From the NCBI GenBank assembly GCA_024235675.1, contig JACKLZ010000001.1, positions 744,001 through 808,000 of the forward strand: DNA of 64,000 nucleotides. The letters run 5' to 3'. This DNA comes from Zoogloeaceae bacterium (GTDB lineage: Bacteria; Pseudomonadota; Gammaproteobacteria; Burkholderiales; Rhodocyclaceae). Positions within the stretch are counted from its first letter, which is position 1. Every line of letters starts with the position of its first letter. The notes below the pieces were generated by a model. It was not told the DNA's origin. It worked only from the letters and a program-made list of their open reading frames with translations, and searched no databases. Position numbers and translations under genes: made by a program. Of the stretch, positions 1-10,874 are shown in pieces.

Positions 1-2241
<2,241 letters not shown>

Positions 2242-2275
2242 GAAGACATCCTTTTCCGTTTGACTCGTTGCACCG

Positions 2276-2305
2276 TAAATGGGGTGTTGCCACGAACATT
2301 TCAAG
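2276..2305 (-). promoter_or_regulatory. Sigma-32 (heat shock) promoter of clpB
   Basis: On the minus strand a -35 CTTGAAA (2299-2305) and a -10 CCCCATTT (2277-2284) are separated by 14 nt. Both match the RpoH consensus almost perfectly, and the element sits about 35 nt before the clpB start codon. No comparable sigma-70 hexamers were seen there. Confidence 0.85.
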
Positions 2306-2332
2306 ACGCTGATGCAGCATTCATCCGGAATG

Positions 2333-2350
2333 TGTTGCTGCAATGCAACA
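2333..2350. promoter_or_regulatory. Candidate PhaR-type operator upstream of the phasin gene
   Basis: Inverted repeat TGTTGC-N6-GCAACA, with a second TGC/GCA palindrome (ATGCAGCAT, 2312-2320) just to its left. PhaR repressors of PHA metabolism are known to bind TGC/GCA-rich palindromes before phasin genes. No phaR gene is in the window, so the assignment is inference. The site lies between the clpB and phasin genes and could touch either promoter. Confidence 0.35.
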
Positions 2351-2520
2351 AACGCCTGTTTGAACTTGGAAATAACTGATCCAACACAGTATTCCTGTAT
2401 TCCTCAATGTGTTATTTTGGATGGATTGAGACGTCTGTGGCCACCTGAAATTTTTTTCTGCTACGGCGCAACACCTGTCAGTCGACTCAAACCCAATTCA
2501 TTGAGCGAGGAGGAATCACC

Positions 2521-3054
2521 ATGGCGATCAAACCCGAACAACTTAACGCACTGCAGAAGAAGAACCTCGAAGCGGCGATGCGCCTGGCGCAGATGTCGAT
2601 CGAAAACTCGCAGCGCATCATGGAACTGCAGGTCCGCACGGCCAAGACCCTGTTCGAAGACGGCGTCAACAACGCCAAGGCACTGACCACCACGCAGGAC
2701 CCGCAAGACATGCTTCGCCTGCGCACCGAATACGCACAGGCCTCCACCGAGCGCATGCTCGCTTGCGCCCGTGAAATCGCAGAAGTGGCTGCTCAGGCAC
2801 AATCCGAAGTCGGCAAAATGGTCAGCGAACAACTGGCCACTGGCGGCAACGACATGTTCGAAGCCATCAACAAGATGTTCACCGGCATGCCCATCACCGA
2901 CCAGAACGCCATGGGCGCTGTGCAAGGTGCCATGGACAACGCCCGCGCTGCTTTCGAGCAGATGACGCGTGCCTCGACCGAAGCCTTCCAGGCCTTCACG
3001 CAGGCCGGCACCGCCGGCCAGCCGGCCAAGCGCGCTCCGGTTCGCCGTAAGTAA
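2521..3054 (+). CDS. phaP: Phasin family protein (PHA granule-associated)
   Basis: Small amphipathic helical protein of 177 residues matching the phasin_2/PhaP1 type of betaproteobacteria; it coats polyhydroxyalkanoate granules and limits their size. It is nearly all helix, rich in Ala, Gln and Met, with a basic Lys/Arg-Pro tail (RKR-like end) typical of these proteins. A strong AGGAGG precedes the ATG by 6 nt, consistent with high expression. It is followed by a strong intrinsic terminator, so it is monocistronic. Presence suggests the host stores PHA. Confidence 0.92.
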   Translation: MAIKPEQLNALQKKNLEAAMRLAQMSIENSQRIMELQVRTAKTLFEDGVNNAKALTTTQDPQDMLRLRTEYAQASTERMLACAREIAEVAAQAQSEVGKMVSEQLATGGNDMFEAINKMFTGMPITDQNAMGAVQGAMDNARAAFEQMTRASTEAFQAFTQAGTAGQPAKRAPVRRK

Positions 3055-3081
3055 TACCGACCCGGCTGACTGCCGGGTATG

Positions 3082-3115
3082 AAAACGGCGTCCTTCCGAG
3101 GACGCCGTTTTTTTT
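3082..3115 (+). terminator. Intrinsic terminator after the phasin gene
   Basis: Stem AAAACGGCGTCCT / AGGACGCCGTTTT with a TCCG loop, followed by a run of T. On the other strand it also ends in TTTT, so it may serve the convergent moaE operon. Confidence 0.9.
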
Positions 3116-3158
3116 CAGGTGCCGCCACGGCGCAATGCCGTGTCAAAACGGCCAAATG

Positions 3159-3620
3159 TCAGCGTCGGGATTCGACGTCCAGCCAACGTGCAGCGGACGC
3201 GTCATCGGCGTCGCGCGCGTCGACCCACCGACTGCCCTCGGGCGTCTGTTCCTTTTTCCAGAACGGCGCACGAGTCTTGAGAAAATCCATGATGAACTCG
3301 CAGGCTGCGATCGCTTCTCCGCGGTGTGCACCGGCCACACCGACAAACACGATCTGATCACCCGGCTGGAGCGGCCCGACACGGTGAATCACCCGCACGC
3401 CCAGCAAGCTCCAGCGCTGCTTTGCCTCGGCCACGATATCGGCCAGCGACTGCTCGGTCATGCCCGGATAGTGCTCAAGCGTCATGCACTGCACACCGTC
3501 CGATGCGCCACGCACCAGCCCCAAAAAAGTGCTGACCGCGCCGACATCTGTTCGCCCTGCCGACAAGGCCCGTGTTTCAACGCCAACATCGAAGTCGGCT
3601 TCCTGGACTCGAACTTCCAT
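3159..3620 (-). CDS. moaE: Molybdopterin synthase catalytic subunit MoaE
   Basis: Large subunit of molybdopterin synthase; with thiocarboxylated MoaD it inserts the two dithiolene sulfurs into cyclic pyranopterin monophosphate. The 153 residues match family length. The catalytic-site segment FLKTRAPFWKKE near residues 113-124 carries the conserved Lys residues. It starts 4 nt after the moaD stop and is the last gene of the mobB-moeA-moaD-moaE operon. Confidence 0.96.
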   Translation of the reverse strand: MEVRVQEADFDVGVETRALSAGRTDVGAVSTFLGLVRGASDGVQCMTLEHYPGMTEQSLADIVAEAKQRWSLLGVRVIHRVGPLQPGDQIVFVGVAGAHRGEAIAACEFIMDFLKTRAPFWKKEQTPEGSRWVDARDADDASAARWLDVESRR

Positions 3621-3624
3621 CGCC

Positions 3625-3879
3625 TCAGCCTCCCGTCACCGGCGGAAAAAACGCGACCTCATCGCCAGCGGCCAGCGCATGTTCGTCTGCCGCCATCTGC
3701 TGATTGACCGCCGCACGCACATTGTGCCCCGGCGCCAGGCGCTGCCAGGCGTCTCCGCGCGCACTCAAATGCTGACGCAGCGCGCCAACGCTATCGACAT
3801 CGCCAGGCAACACGACGGCCTCTTTTGCCATGCCGAGCGACTCTCGAAGACTGGCGAAGTAAAGAATAGTCAGATTCAT
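3625..3879 (-). CDS. moaD: Molybdopterin synthase sulfur carrier subunit MoaD
   Basis: Ubiquitin-fold sulfur carrier of 84 residues ending in the Gly-Gly that is adenylated and thiocarboxylated (PPVTGG). The open frame continues further upstream, but the ATG at 3879 gives the usual MoaD start (MNLTILYFA) and lies 7 nt after the moeA stop. It partners MoaE immediately downstream. Confidence 0.95.
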   Translation of the reverse strand: MNLTILYFASLRESLGMAKEAVVLPGDVDSVGALRQHLSARGDAWQRLAPGHNVRAAVNQQMAADEHALAAGDEVAFFPPVTGG

Positions 3880-3886
3880 GCGCGAT

Positions 3887-5086
3887 TCAATCCAGCAGGT
3901 CGGAAAAAGAATAATACGACACCATCTGGCCACGTCGAATGGGTTCGCCCGGCGGCACTTCGGCCAGACCATCCGCCCACACGGTGGACGTCAGCACGCC
4001 CGAGCCCTGATTGTCGAACAAGCTCAAACCTCCGTCAGCATTGACCTGCACGCGCAGGAACTCCCGCCGCTTGATCGGCTTGAGCCAATCGAAGTCGGCC
4101 CGCAATTGCACCGGCTTCGGCAACACCTCGCGTACGCCCTGAGCCTTGAGCAAGAACGGCCGAACCAGCAGCAGGAAGGTCACAAAGGTAGACACCGGAT
4201 TGCCCGGCAGGCCAATGAAGGCAGCCTCGCCGACCCGGCCATAGGCCAGCGGCTTGCCCGGCTTGATGGCGATGTTCCACAGATCGAGCGAGCCCTCGGC
4301 CTCGACGGCCGGTTTGACATGGTCTTCTTCACCCACCGACACGCCACCCGAGGTGATGATCACGTCGTGACCGTGCGCGGCGGTGCGCAGCGCCTGGCGT
4401 GTGGCGTCGAGCGTGTCGGCGACGATGCCCAGGTCCGTCACCTCACAGCCCATGCCTTCGAGCAGTGCATTGAGTACGAAACGATTGGAATTGTAAATGG
4501 CGCCTTCGCGCAGCGGCTCGCCCGGCATGACGAGCTCGTCGCCGGTAAAGAAAATGGCGACCTTCAGCCGGCGATGCACCGACACGGCAGGGATACCGAT
4601 CGACGCCGCCAGCCCAAGTTCCTGCGCGCGCAGGCGGGTGCCGGCCGTCAATATCGCCTGCCCGACGGCAATGTCTTCGCCGCGGCGGCGGATCGAATCA
4701 CCGCTCTGCGGCAGATGGTTGATCGTGACCTTTTCGCCGTCTCGCTCACACAACTCCTGCATCACCACCGCATCGGCGCCCGGCGGAATCGGTGCGCCAG
4801 TAAAGATGCGCGCCACCGAACCCGCGGCGAGCGGATGCCCCACCGTGCCGGCCGGTATGCGTTGCGACACCGGCAGACACGCCCCTGCAGAAGCGATGTC
4901 GGCGCAGCGCACCGCATAGCCATCCATCGCGGAATTATCGAGCGGCGGCACGTCGAACTCGGAGACCAGATCGTCGGCCAGCACGCGGCCACGCGCCTTG
5001 AGTGTGCTCACCAGTTCGGTGCCGGCCACCGGCCGTGCCTGCGCCAGCAGTTGCGTGCGCGCGTCTTCAAAGGAGAGAAGGCTCAT
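3887..5086 (-). CDS. moeA: Molybdopterin molybdenumtransferase MoeA
   Basis: Inserts molybdate into adenylylated molybdopterin. The 399 residues show the MoeA N-terminal domains (DNSAMDGYA, FTGAPIPPGADAV) and the MoCF-binding core (SGGVSVGEEDHV, LPGNPVS). The open frame runs further upstream, but the ATG at 5086 has GGAGAG in front and overlaps the mobB stop as ATGA, so it is preferred. Confidence 0.96.
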   Translation of the reverse strand: MSLLSFEDARTQLLAQARPVAGTELVSTLKARGRVLADDLVSEFDVPPLDNSAMDGYAVRCADIASAGACLPVSQRIPAGTVGHPLAAGSVARIFTGAPIPPGADAVVMQELCERDGEKVTINHLPQSGDSIRRRGEDIAVGQAILTAGTRLRAQELGLAASIGIPAVSVHRRLKVAIFFTGDELVMPGEPLREGAIYNSNRFVLNALLEGMGCEVTDLGIVADTLDATRQALRTAAHGHDVIITSGGVSVGEEDHVKPAVEAEGSLDLWNIAIKPGKPLAYGRVGEAAFIGLPGNPVSTFVTFLLLVRPFLLKAQGVREVLPKPVQLRADFDWLKPIKRREFLRVQVNADGGLSLFDNQGSGVLTSTVWADGLAEVPPGEPIRRGQMVSYYSFSDLLD

Positions 5087-5586
5087 GCCTGAAAGTCTTC
5101 CATCTTGTAGTCGAGAATGAAATCGGTCACCGCCACCGGATCGTTCACGTCCAGCGTCGGCAAGGGGGTATCGGTCGCGGCATCGGTGGCCACGGCCACC
5201 ACATGCGGGTTGTCGGTCCACAAGGGCGGCTTGCCATTGGCCGGCCGATAGACCTCGACCTTGGGCACCGGCGCCGCCTTGAAGCCTTCGATGAGTACCA
5301 GATCGCAGGGCGACAGAATCGCCAGCTGCTGCTCCAGCGTCGGCTCCGGCGTCTCGCGCAACTCGTGCATCAAGACCCAGCGACCACTCGAGAGCATCAG
5401 CACTTCCTGCGCGCCGGCCTCGCGGTGTCGCCATGAATCCTTGCCCGGGCGGTCGAGATCAAAACCATGATGCGCGTGCTTGATGACTGACACACGCAGC
5501 CCGCGCGAACGGATTTCTGGAATCAGTTTTTCGATGAGCGTTGTCTTGCCCGAACCGGAGTAGCCGGCAATGCCAAAGACCTTCAA
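5083..5586 (-). CDS. mobB: Molybdopterin-guanine dinucleotide biosynthesis adapter MobB
   Basis: GTP-binding adapter for MGD cofactor formation; Walker A is GYSGSGKTTL near the N-terminus. No suitable ATG exists at the family start. A TTG at 5586, with GGCGGA about 9 nt upstream, gives the normal KVFGIAGYSG beginning and 167 residues, so a TTG start is proposed. A longer frame reaches 5700 but its extra N-terminus is not family-like. First gene of the Mo-cofactor operon; it overlaps moeA by 4 nt. Confidence 0.88.
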   Translation of the reverse strand: MKVFGIAGYSGSGKTTLIEKLIPEIRSRGLRVSVIKHAHHGFDLDRPGKDSWRHREAGAQEVLMLSSGRWVLMHELRETPEPTLEQQLAILSPCDLVLIEGFKAAPVPKVEVYRPANGKPPLWTDNPHVVAVATDAATDTPLPTLDVNDPVAVTDFILDYKMEDFQA

Positions 5587-5700
5587 GATGATTTCCGCCC
5601 TAGTTGTTTCACGACAGGAGAGCCCAAGGATAACCCGAAGCCCCGCGCGGCGCCTCCGATCTCGATCAAGATCCGCCAAGCGATTGCACGAATCGTGCAC

Positions 5701-5727
5701 AAAAAAGCGCCCTCACGAATGAGGGCG
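5701..5727 (-). terminator. Intrinsic terminator after the NCS2-type permease gene
   Basis: Minus-strand stem CGCCCTCA / TGAGGGCG with a four-base loop (TTCG), followed by TTTTTT. It separates the permease gene from mobB. Confidence 0.88.
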
Positions 5728-5757
5728 TTCGGCGCTGCGGTGCGACAGAACAAGTGA

Positions 5758-7182
5758 TCAGTTCTGCGGCACTTTGCGTCCATGGGTGTCGCCGGCTTCC
5801 ATATCGGAGGTGCTGTCACCGAGGATGCTCAGATCGTCGTTTTTACGCGTACCGATGCGGTGCGGACGCTCGATCAGGAAGTACAGGACAACACCGATCA
5901 CCACGGCGTACACCGTGGACTTCGGGTCGGGCATCGCGAGCGTCACCGCAACAATGCCGGCCACGCCGCGTTCGGTCGAGCTCTTCAGCTCTTCCATGCC
6001 CACCATGATGCAGATGTAGGCCGTCAGCACCAGCGTCAGCGACAGCGCGATCGGCAGCACCGGCTTGAAGATGGTCACCAGCGGCAACATGAACAAGGCG
6101 AAGAAACCAGTGATCCAGAAGGTACCGCCACCGGAGTAGATGGAGTCCATCGCCTTGCGACCCAGCGCGTAGCGCTCAGCCACGGTTGCGTGTGCTGCCG
6201 TCCACAAGGGACCGGCCAGACCGGGCCACGGCGCAAAGAAGGCGTGAATGCCGTTGCGGATGGCGGTCACCAGGTGAACACGGGTGATGCCTTCCTCGAT
6301 CTTCTCGTCTTCACGCAGGTGGTCGACCCGCTTGACCAGCGTGAAGCCGACCACGATGTCGCCAAAGGCGATCACGTAGGCGATGACAGCCGTCGGCAGC
6401 GCCAGCATGAAGGTGCTCGCATCGGGCATGCCGGTGCTGAACACGAGGTAGTCCCACATCAGCGCAAAGTCCGGGTTGGTAATGCCCCACTTGACTTCTG
6501 GCATGGGGTATTCGCCCACGGCCCAACCGACCAGCATCGCCAGAATCATGCCCGGCACCATGCCGAAGTTGGAGATGCGCTTGGCCCACACGTTCTTCTC
6601 GACAATGCTCTTGAAGGACAGCGAGAACAGCACATAAGCCGACACGATGGAGCCGATGATCAGCGAGATCGGCGTGTTGTCGATGCGCCCCCCGACTTTC
6701 AGCTCACCCATCATGGCGGCGATACCGGCGCCGATGATGATGCCCGATTTGAGTGAGTTGGGAATCACCGTCACCAGTCGGTTGCCCATGCCGGTGATAC
6801 CGAGCACCAGGAAGATGATGAACACCTCGATCTGCAGCGCAAACATCGCCTTGATCGCCTCAGGCCCCGGCTCGAAACCTTGCAGAAACAGGATCACCAC
6901 CGGGATCGCCGGTGTAATCCAGCCTGGCACCAGCGGCACCCCCAGCAGCGCCGGCAACATGTAACCAACACCCGCGATCACGCAGAAGGCCAGCGCGGCC
7001 TCGTAGGGCATGCCGAGGTATTTCTGCAGCAGCGGAATCATCGCCAGGCCGACCACAAACATGATCAGGCCCTGAATCATTTCCGGGTATTCCCAACGGT
7101 AGTGCACGAAGGGAAGCCGGATCTTGAATGGCCCGAGCGGCCAGTGAGGCTGTTCGGCCCCGTGTTCTCTTTTAATCAGCAC
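5758..7182 (-). CDS. NCS2/SLC23-like membrane permease
   Basis: Integral membrane protein of 474 residues with about 12 hydrophobic segments and a soluble, charged C-terminal tail. Its repeated transmembrane plan and the segment around TGMGNRLVTVIPNSLKSGI resemble the xanthine/uracil and SulP-like fold (NCS2). The substrate cannot be read from sequence. It follows the ETF:quinone oxidoreductase gene on the same strand after a 228-nt gap and may take up the acid that the acyl-CoA ligase activates; that link is inference from position only. Confidence 0.75.
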   Translation of the reverse strand: MLIKREHGAEQPHWPLGPFKIRLPFVHYRWEYPEMIQGLIMFVVGLAMIPLLQKYLGMPYEAALAFCVIAGVGYMLPALLGVPLVPGWITPAIPVVILFLQGFEPGPEAIKAMFALQIEVFIIFLVLGITGMGNRLVTVIPNSLKSGIIIGAGIAAMMGELKVGGRIDNTPISLIIGSIVSAYVLFSLSFKSIVEKNVWAKRISNFGMVPGMILAMLVGWAVGEYPMPEVKWGITNPDFALMWDYLVFSTGMPDASTFMLALPTAVIAYVIAFGDIVVGFTLVKRVDHLREDEKIEEGITRVHLVTAIRNGIHAFFAPWPGLAGPLWTAAHATVAERYALGRKAMDSIYSGGGTFWITGFFALFMLPLVTIFKPVLPIALSLTLVLTAYICIMVGMEELKSSTERGVAGIVAVTLAMPDPKSTVYAVVIGVVLYFLIERPHRIGTRKNDDLSILGDSTSDMEAGDTHGRKVPQN

Positions 7183-7410
7183 GTTCTCATCTCCTTTGGT
7201 CAGCGCCGCGAAAGCGACGCAAAAATTACATTTGATGCCACCACCCTGGCGACCTTGTCGCTACAACCCGAACACCTCCGGTGCCTGTACAGCGAGCGCC
7301 AGCGCGCAATACACCAGCACCCGCGCCATGGTCGCGAACAGCCCCGACCACCCCGATTCAAGCGTCCCGTCACGAACGCCGCATACGCCGAGACGCATCA
7401 CCCGCCCCGC
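7183..7410. other. Intergenic region before the permease gene
   Basis: 228 nt between the ETF:quinone oxidoreductase stop and the permease start. No clear terminator or promoter hexamers and no convincing short gene were seen. Confidence 0.5.
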
Positions 7411-9054
7411 TCACATGTTTGGATAGTTGGGCCCACCGCCGCCCTCGGGCGTTACCCAGTTGATGTTCTGGGTCGGGTCCTTGATGTCGCAGGTTTTGCA
7501 GTGCAGGCAGTTCTGCGCGTTGATCTGCATGCGCGGCCCTTCGTCGGCCTCGACCAGCTCGTACACGCCCGCCGGGCAGTACCGCGTCTCGGGTGCGTTG
7601 TAGGTCGCGAGATTGATCTGAATCGGCGCGGCGCTGTCCTTGAGCTGCAGATGGCAGGGCTGCTCCTCGGCGTGATTGGTGGCCGAGATGAACACCGACG
7701 ACAGGCGGTCGAAGCTCAGCTTGCCATCCGGCTTCGGGTAGTCGATCGGCGCGCATGCCGAGGCCGGCTTCAGCTGGGTGTGGTCGGCGTGATTCTTCAG
7801 CGTCCACGGCGCCCGGCCGCGCAGCACATAGGTGTCGATCGCGCTGTAGGCGATCCCGCCCCACAGCCCCCAACGGAATGACGGGCGGATGTTGCGCACC
7901 TGATACAGCTCGTCCCACAGCCAGCTCGCGCGCAGGCGCTCTGCATAGCCGCTCACCTCGCCGCGTCCGTCGGGGGCATCGGCCAGATGGTCGAAGATCG
8001 CATCGGCCGCTTCCATGCCCGACTTCATCGCCATGTGAGTGCCCTTGATCTTGGGCACATTGAGGAAGCCTGCGGTGTCGCCCACCAGCACGCCACCCGG
8101 GAAACTCAGCTTGGGCAGCGACTGGAAGCCGCCCTCCGACAGTGCCCGCGCGCCATAAGAAATGCGTCGCCCGCCTTCGAGGTAGCGGCGGATCTCGGAA
8201 TGGGTCTTGAAGCGCTGGAACTCCTCATAGGGCGACAGGTGCGGGTTGCTGTAATCGAGGCCGACCACAAAACCGATCGACACCAGATTGTCTTCGAGGT
8301 GATACAAAAACGAACCACCGTAGGTGTCGCTGGCCAGCGGCCAACCGACGGTGTGCACCGTGAGGCCGCGCTCGTGCACCGCCGGATCAATCTCCCACAA
8401 CTCCTTGATGCCGAGCCCATAGGTCTGCGGATCGGCGCTGCGGCGCAAGTCAAAGCGCGCCATCACCGCCTTGCTGAGCGAGCCGCGACAGCCCTCCGAG
8501 AACACCGTCTGGCGCGCATGCAGCTCGATGCCGCGCTCGTGGTTCGGGCCGGGCGTGCCGTCGCGGTTGAGTCCCATATCGCCAGTGGCGACGCCGCGAA
8601 CCGCGCCGACATCGTCGTACAACACCTCGGCCGCCGCGAAGCCGGGGTAGATTTCGACGCCCAGCGCCTCGGCCTGCTCACCCAGCCAGCGGCAGAAGTT
8701 GCCAAGGCTGACGATGTAGTTGCCTTCGTTGTGCATCTGCGGCGGCGTCGGCAGCTTGCGTGCGCCGTGTTTCGAGAGCAGCAGAAAGCGGTCTTCGGTC
8801 ACTGGCGTATTGAGCGGCGCGCCACGTTCCTTCCAGTCTGGCAACAACTCGTTGAGCGCACGCGGCTCGATCACCGCGCCAGAAAGAATGTGCGCCCCCA
8901 CCTCGGAGCCTTTCTCCACCACGCACACCGATAGCTCGCGCCCTGCTGCATCAGCCAGTTGTTTTAGGCGGATCGCACTCGACAGGCCGGCCGGCCCTGC
9001 GCCGACCACCACCACGTCGTATTCCATGACCTCGCGGGCCATCGGCGCGTCCAT
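7411..9054 (-). CDS. Electron transfer flavoprotein-ubiquinone oxidoreductase
   Basis: Membrane-associated FAD/4Fe-4S enzyme that passes electrons from reduced ETF to ubiquinone. The 547 residues show an N-terminal FAD site (VVVVGAGPAGLSSAIR), a central quinone-domain region, and the C-terminal cluster ligands in CPAGVYE and CLHCKTCDIKDP. The start overlaps the acyl-CoA dehydrogenase stop as TGATG, which supports translational coupling. It completes an electron path from the dehydrogenase through EtfAB to the quinone pool. Confidence 0.96.
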   Translation of the reverse strand: MDAPMAREVMEYDVVVVGAGPAGLSSAIRLKQLADAAGRELSVCVVEKGSEVGAHILSGAVIEPRALNELLPDWKERGAPLNTPVTEDRFLLLSKHGARKLPTPPQMHNEGNYIVSLGNFCRWLGEQAEALGVEIYPGFAAAEVLYDDVGAVRGVATGDMGLNRDGTPGPNHERGIELHARQTVFSEGCRGSLSKAVMARFDLRRSADPQTYGLGIKELWEIDPAVHERGLTVHTVGWPLASDTYGGSFLYHLEDNLVSIGFVVGLDYSNPHLSPYEEFQRFKTHSEIRRYLEGGRRISYGARALSEGGFQSLPKLSFPGGVLVGDTAGFLNVPKIKGTHMAMKSGMEAADAIFDHLADAPDGRGEVSGYAERLRASWLWDELYQVRNIRPSFRWGLWGGIAYSAIDTYVLRGRAPWTLKNHADHTQLKPASACAPIDYPKPDGKLSFDRLSSVFISATNHAEEQPCHLQLKDSAAPIQINLATYNAPETRYCPAGVYELVEADEGPRMQINAQNCLHCKTCDIKDPTQNINWVTPEGGGGPNYPNM

Positions 9055-10844
9055 CAGAAAAGCGCCTCATGCATCGCCAGCACCGATTCCGAACCATTAA
9101 CGATCGCATCGCGATAGCTGTTGGCCTCGGGCAGCACGTGCTCAGCGAAGTAGCGCGCGGTAATCAGCTTGGCCGCGTAGAAGCCGTCGTCCGCATCCCT
9201 CAATCGCTCGAACGCCACCAGTGCCGAACGCGCCATCAGCCACCCCCCGGCAACCGTCCCGGCCAGCTTGAGGAAAGGCACGGCACCGGCGGCAGCGGCC
9301 TGCGGATGAGCCTCATAGTTGCTCAGCAGCCACTCTGTAGCTTCGGTCAGCGCGTACATCCCACAGCCCAGCGCGGCGCCAATGTGGCGCATCTGAGCAT
9401 CGTCATGGCCGTCGAGTTGGCGGCGCGTTGTGGCCATGTCTTCGAGCAGCGCGCGCATGGCGTGACCGCCCTCTCGGGCGACCTTGCGACCGATCAGGTC
9501 GTTCGCCTGAATCGCCGTCGTGCCCTCGTAGATGGTAGTGATACGCGCGTCGCGCATGTGCTGGCAGGCACCGGTTTCCTCGATGAAGCCCATCCCGCCG
9601 TGCACCTGGATGCCGTTCCAGGTCACGCCCTGCGCGGCCTCGGTACACCAGCCCTTGACCACCGGCGTGAGCAGTTCGAGACGGCGCTGATTGGCGCCGC
9701 GTACGGCGTCGTCGGGATGACTCTTGGCGCGATCCATGCAGCCCGCCACGTAGTAGGCGATCGCGCGCGTGGCCTCGGTGCGCGCCTTCATGTCCATCAG
9801 CATGCGACGCACGTCGGGGTGATGCAGGATCGGCTTCTTCTCGCCGGACGCATCGCCGACGATGCGCCCCTGAATCCGCTCGCGGGCGTAGCCCACCGCC
9901 TGCTGGTAGGCGCGCTCGGCGATGCCCACCCCTTCGAGCCCGACGTTGAGCCGGGCGTGGTTCATCATCGTGAACATGTATTCCAGCCCGCGGTTGGGCT
10001 CGCCGACCAGATAGCCGATCGCGCCGTCCTTCTCGCCGAAGGCCATCACCGCCGTGGCGCTGGCGTGGATACCCATCTTGTGCTCGATCGAAGCGCACAC
10101 CAGATCGTTGCGCGCGCCGAGCGAGCCGTCGGCGTTGACCAGGAACTTGGGCGCCACGAACAGCGAGATCCCCTTCACCCCCGGCGGCGCGTCCGGCAGC
10201 CGCGCGAGCACCAGGTGGACGATGTTCTCCGCCATGTCGTGCTCGCCCCAGGTGATGAAGATCTTGGTCCCGGTGATGGCGTAGCTGCCGTCGCCGCGCG
10301 GCTCCGCCTTGGTGCGCACCGCGGCGAGGTCCGACCCCGCCTGCGGCTCGGTGAGGTTCATGGTGCCGGTCCACGTGCCGGCCACCATGTTGGGCAGGAA
10401 GGTGTTCTTGAGTTCGTCCGAGCCGTGGTGGGCGATCGCCTCGACCGCGCCCAGGGTCAGCATCTGGCACAGCGAGAACGACATGTTGGCCGACTTCCAC
10501 ATCTCCAGCACCGCGGTCGACACGGTGACCGGCAGCCCCTGCCCGCCGAACTCGGTGGACGCCGGCATGCCGTTCCATCCGGTTTCGCAGAAGCTCGTGT
10601 AGGCCTCCTTGAAGCCGTCGGCGGTGCTCACCTCGCCGTCGCGCCAGGTGTTGCCCTGCCGGTCGCCGGAGGCGTTGATCGGGGCCAGCACTTCGGTGGC
10701 GAACTTGCCGGCTTCGTCGAGAATGGCTTCGACCAGATCGGGGCTGATCTCCTCGTTGCCGGGCAGCCCGGCGATTTCGTCGAGTCCGGCCAGCGCGTTC
10801 ATCGTAAACAGCATCTCGCGCACCGGAGCAATGTAAGTGGTCAT
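9054..10844 (-). CDS. Acyl-CoA dehydrogenase, long (DmdC-like/phenylacyl-CoA type)
   Basis: FAD enzyme that makes a 2,3-enoyl-CoA and reduces ETF. At 596 residues it is longer than the usual 380-residue type and matches the subfamily of 3-methylmercaptopropionyl-CoA and aryl-propionyl-CoA dehydrogenases. Seen are the FAD-binding TEPQAGSDLA and TKIFITWGEHD segments, GGMGFIEETG and YEGTTAIQANDL. A C-terminal helical extension covers roughly residues 460-596. It lies 30 nt after etfA. The true substrate is not identifiable here. Confidence 0.93.
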   Translation of the reverse strand: MTTYIAPVREMLFTMNALAGLDEIAGLPGNEEISPDLVEAILDEAGKFATEVLAPINASGDRQGNTWRDGEVSTADGFKEAYTSFCETGWNGMPASTEFGGQGLPVTVSTAVLEMWKSANMSFSLCQMLTLGAVEAIAHHGSDELKNTFLPNMVAGTWTGTMNLTEPQAGSDLAAVRTKAEPRGDGSYAITGTKIFITWGEHDMAENIVHLVLARLPDAPPGVKGISLFVAPKFLVNADGSLGARNDLVCASIEHKMGIHASATAVMAFGEKDGAIGYLVGEPNRGLEYMFTMMNHARLNVGLEGVGIAERAYQQAVGYARERIQGRIVGDASGEKKPILHHPDVRRMLMDMKARTEATRAIAYYVAGCMDRAKSHPDDAVRGANQRRLELLTPVVKGWCTEAAQGVTWNGIQVHGGMGFIEETGACQHMRDARITTIYEGTTAIQANDLIGRKVAREGGHAMRALLEDMATTRRQLDGHDDAQMRHIGAALGCGMYALTEATEWLLSNYEAHPQAAAAGAVPFLKLAGTVAGGWLMARSALVAFERLRDADDGFYAAKLITARYFAEHVLPEANSYRDAIVNGSESVLAMHEALF

Positions 10845-10874
10845 GACTAGATTCCTGAATTCAGTTGAGAGGCA

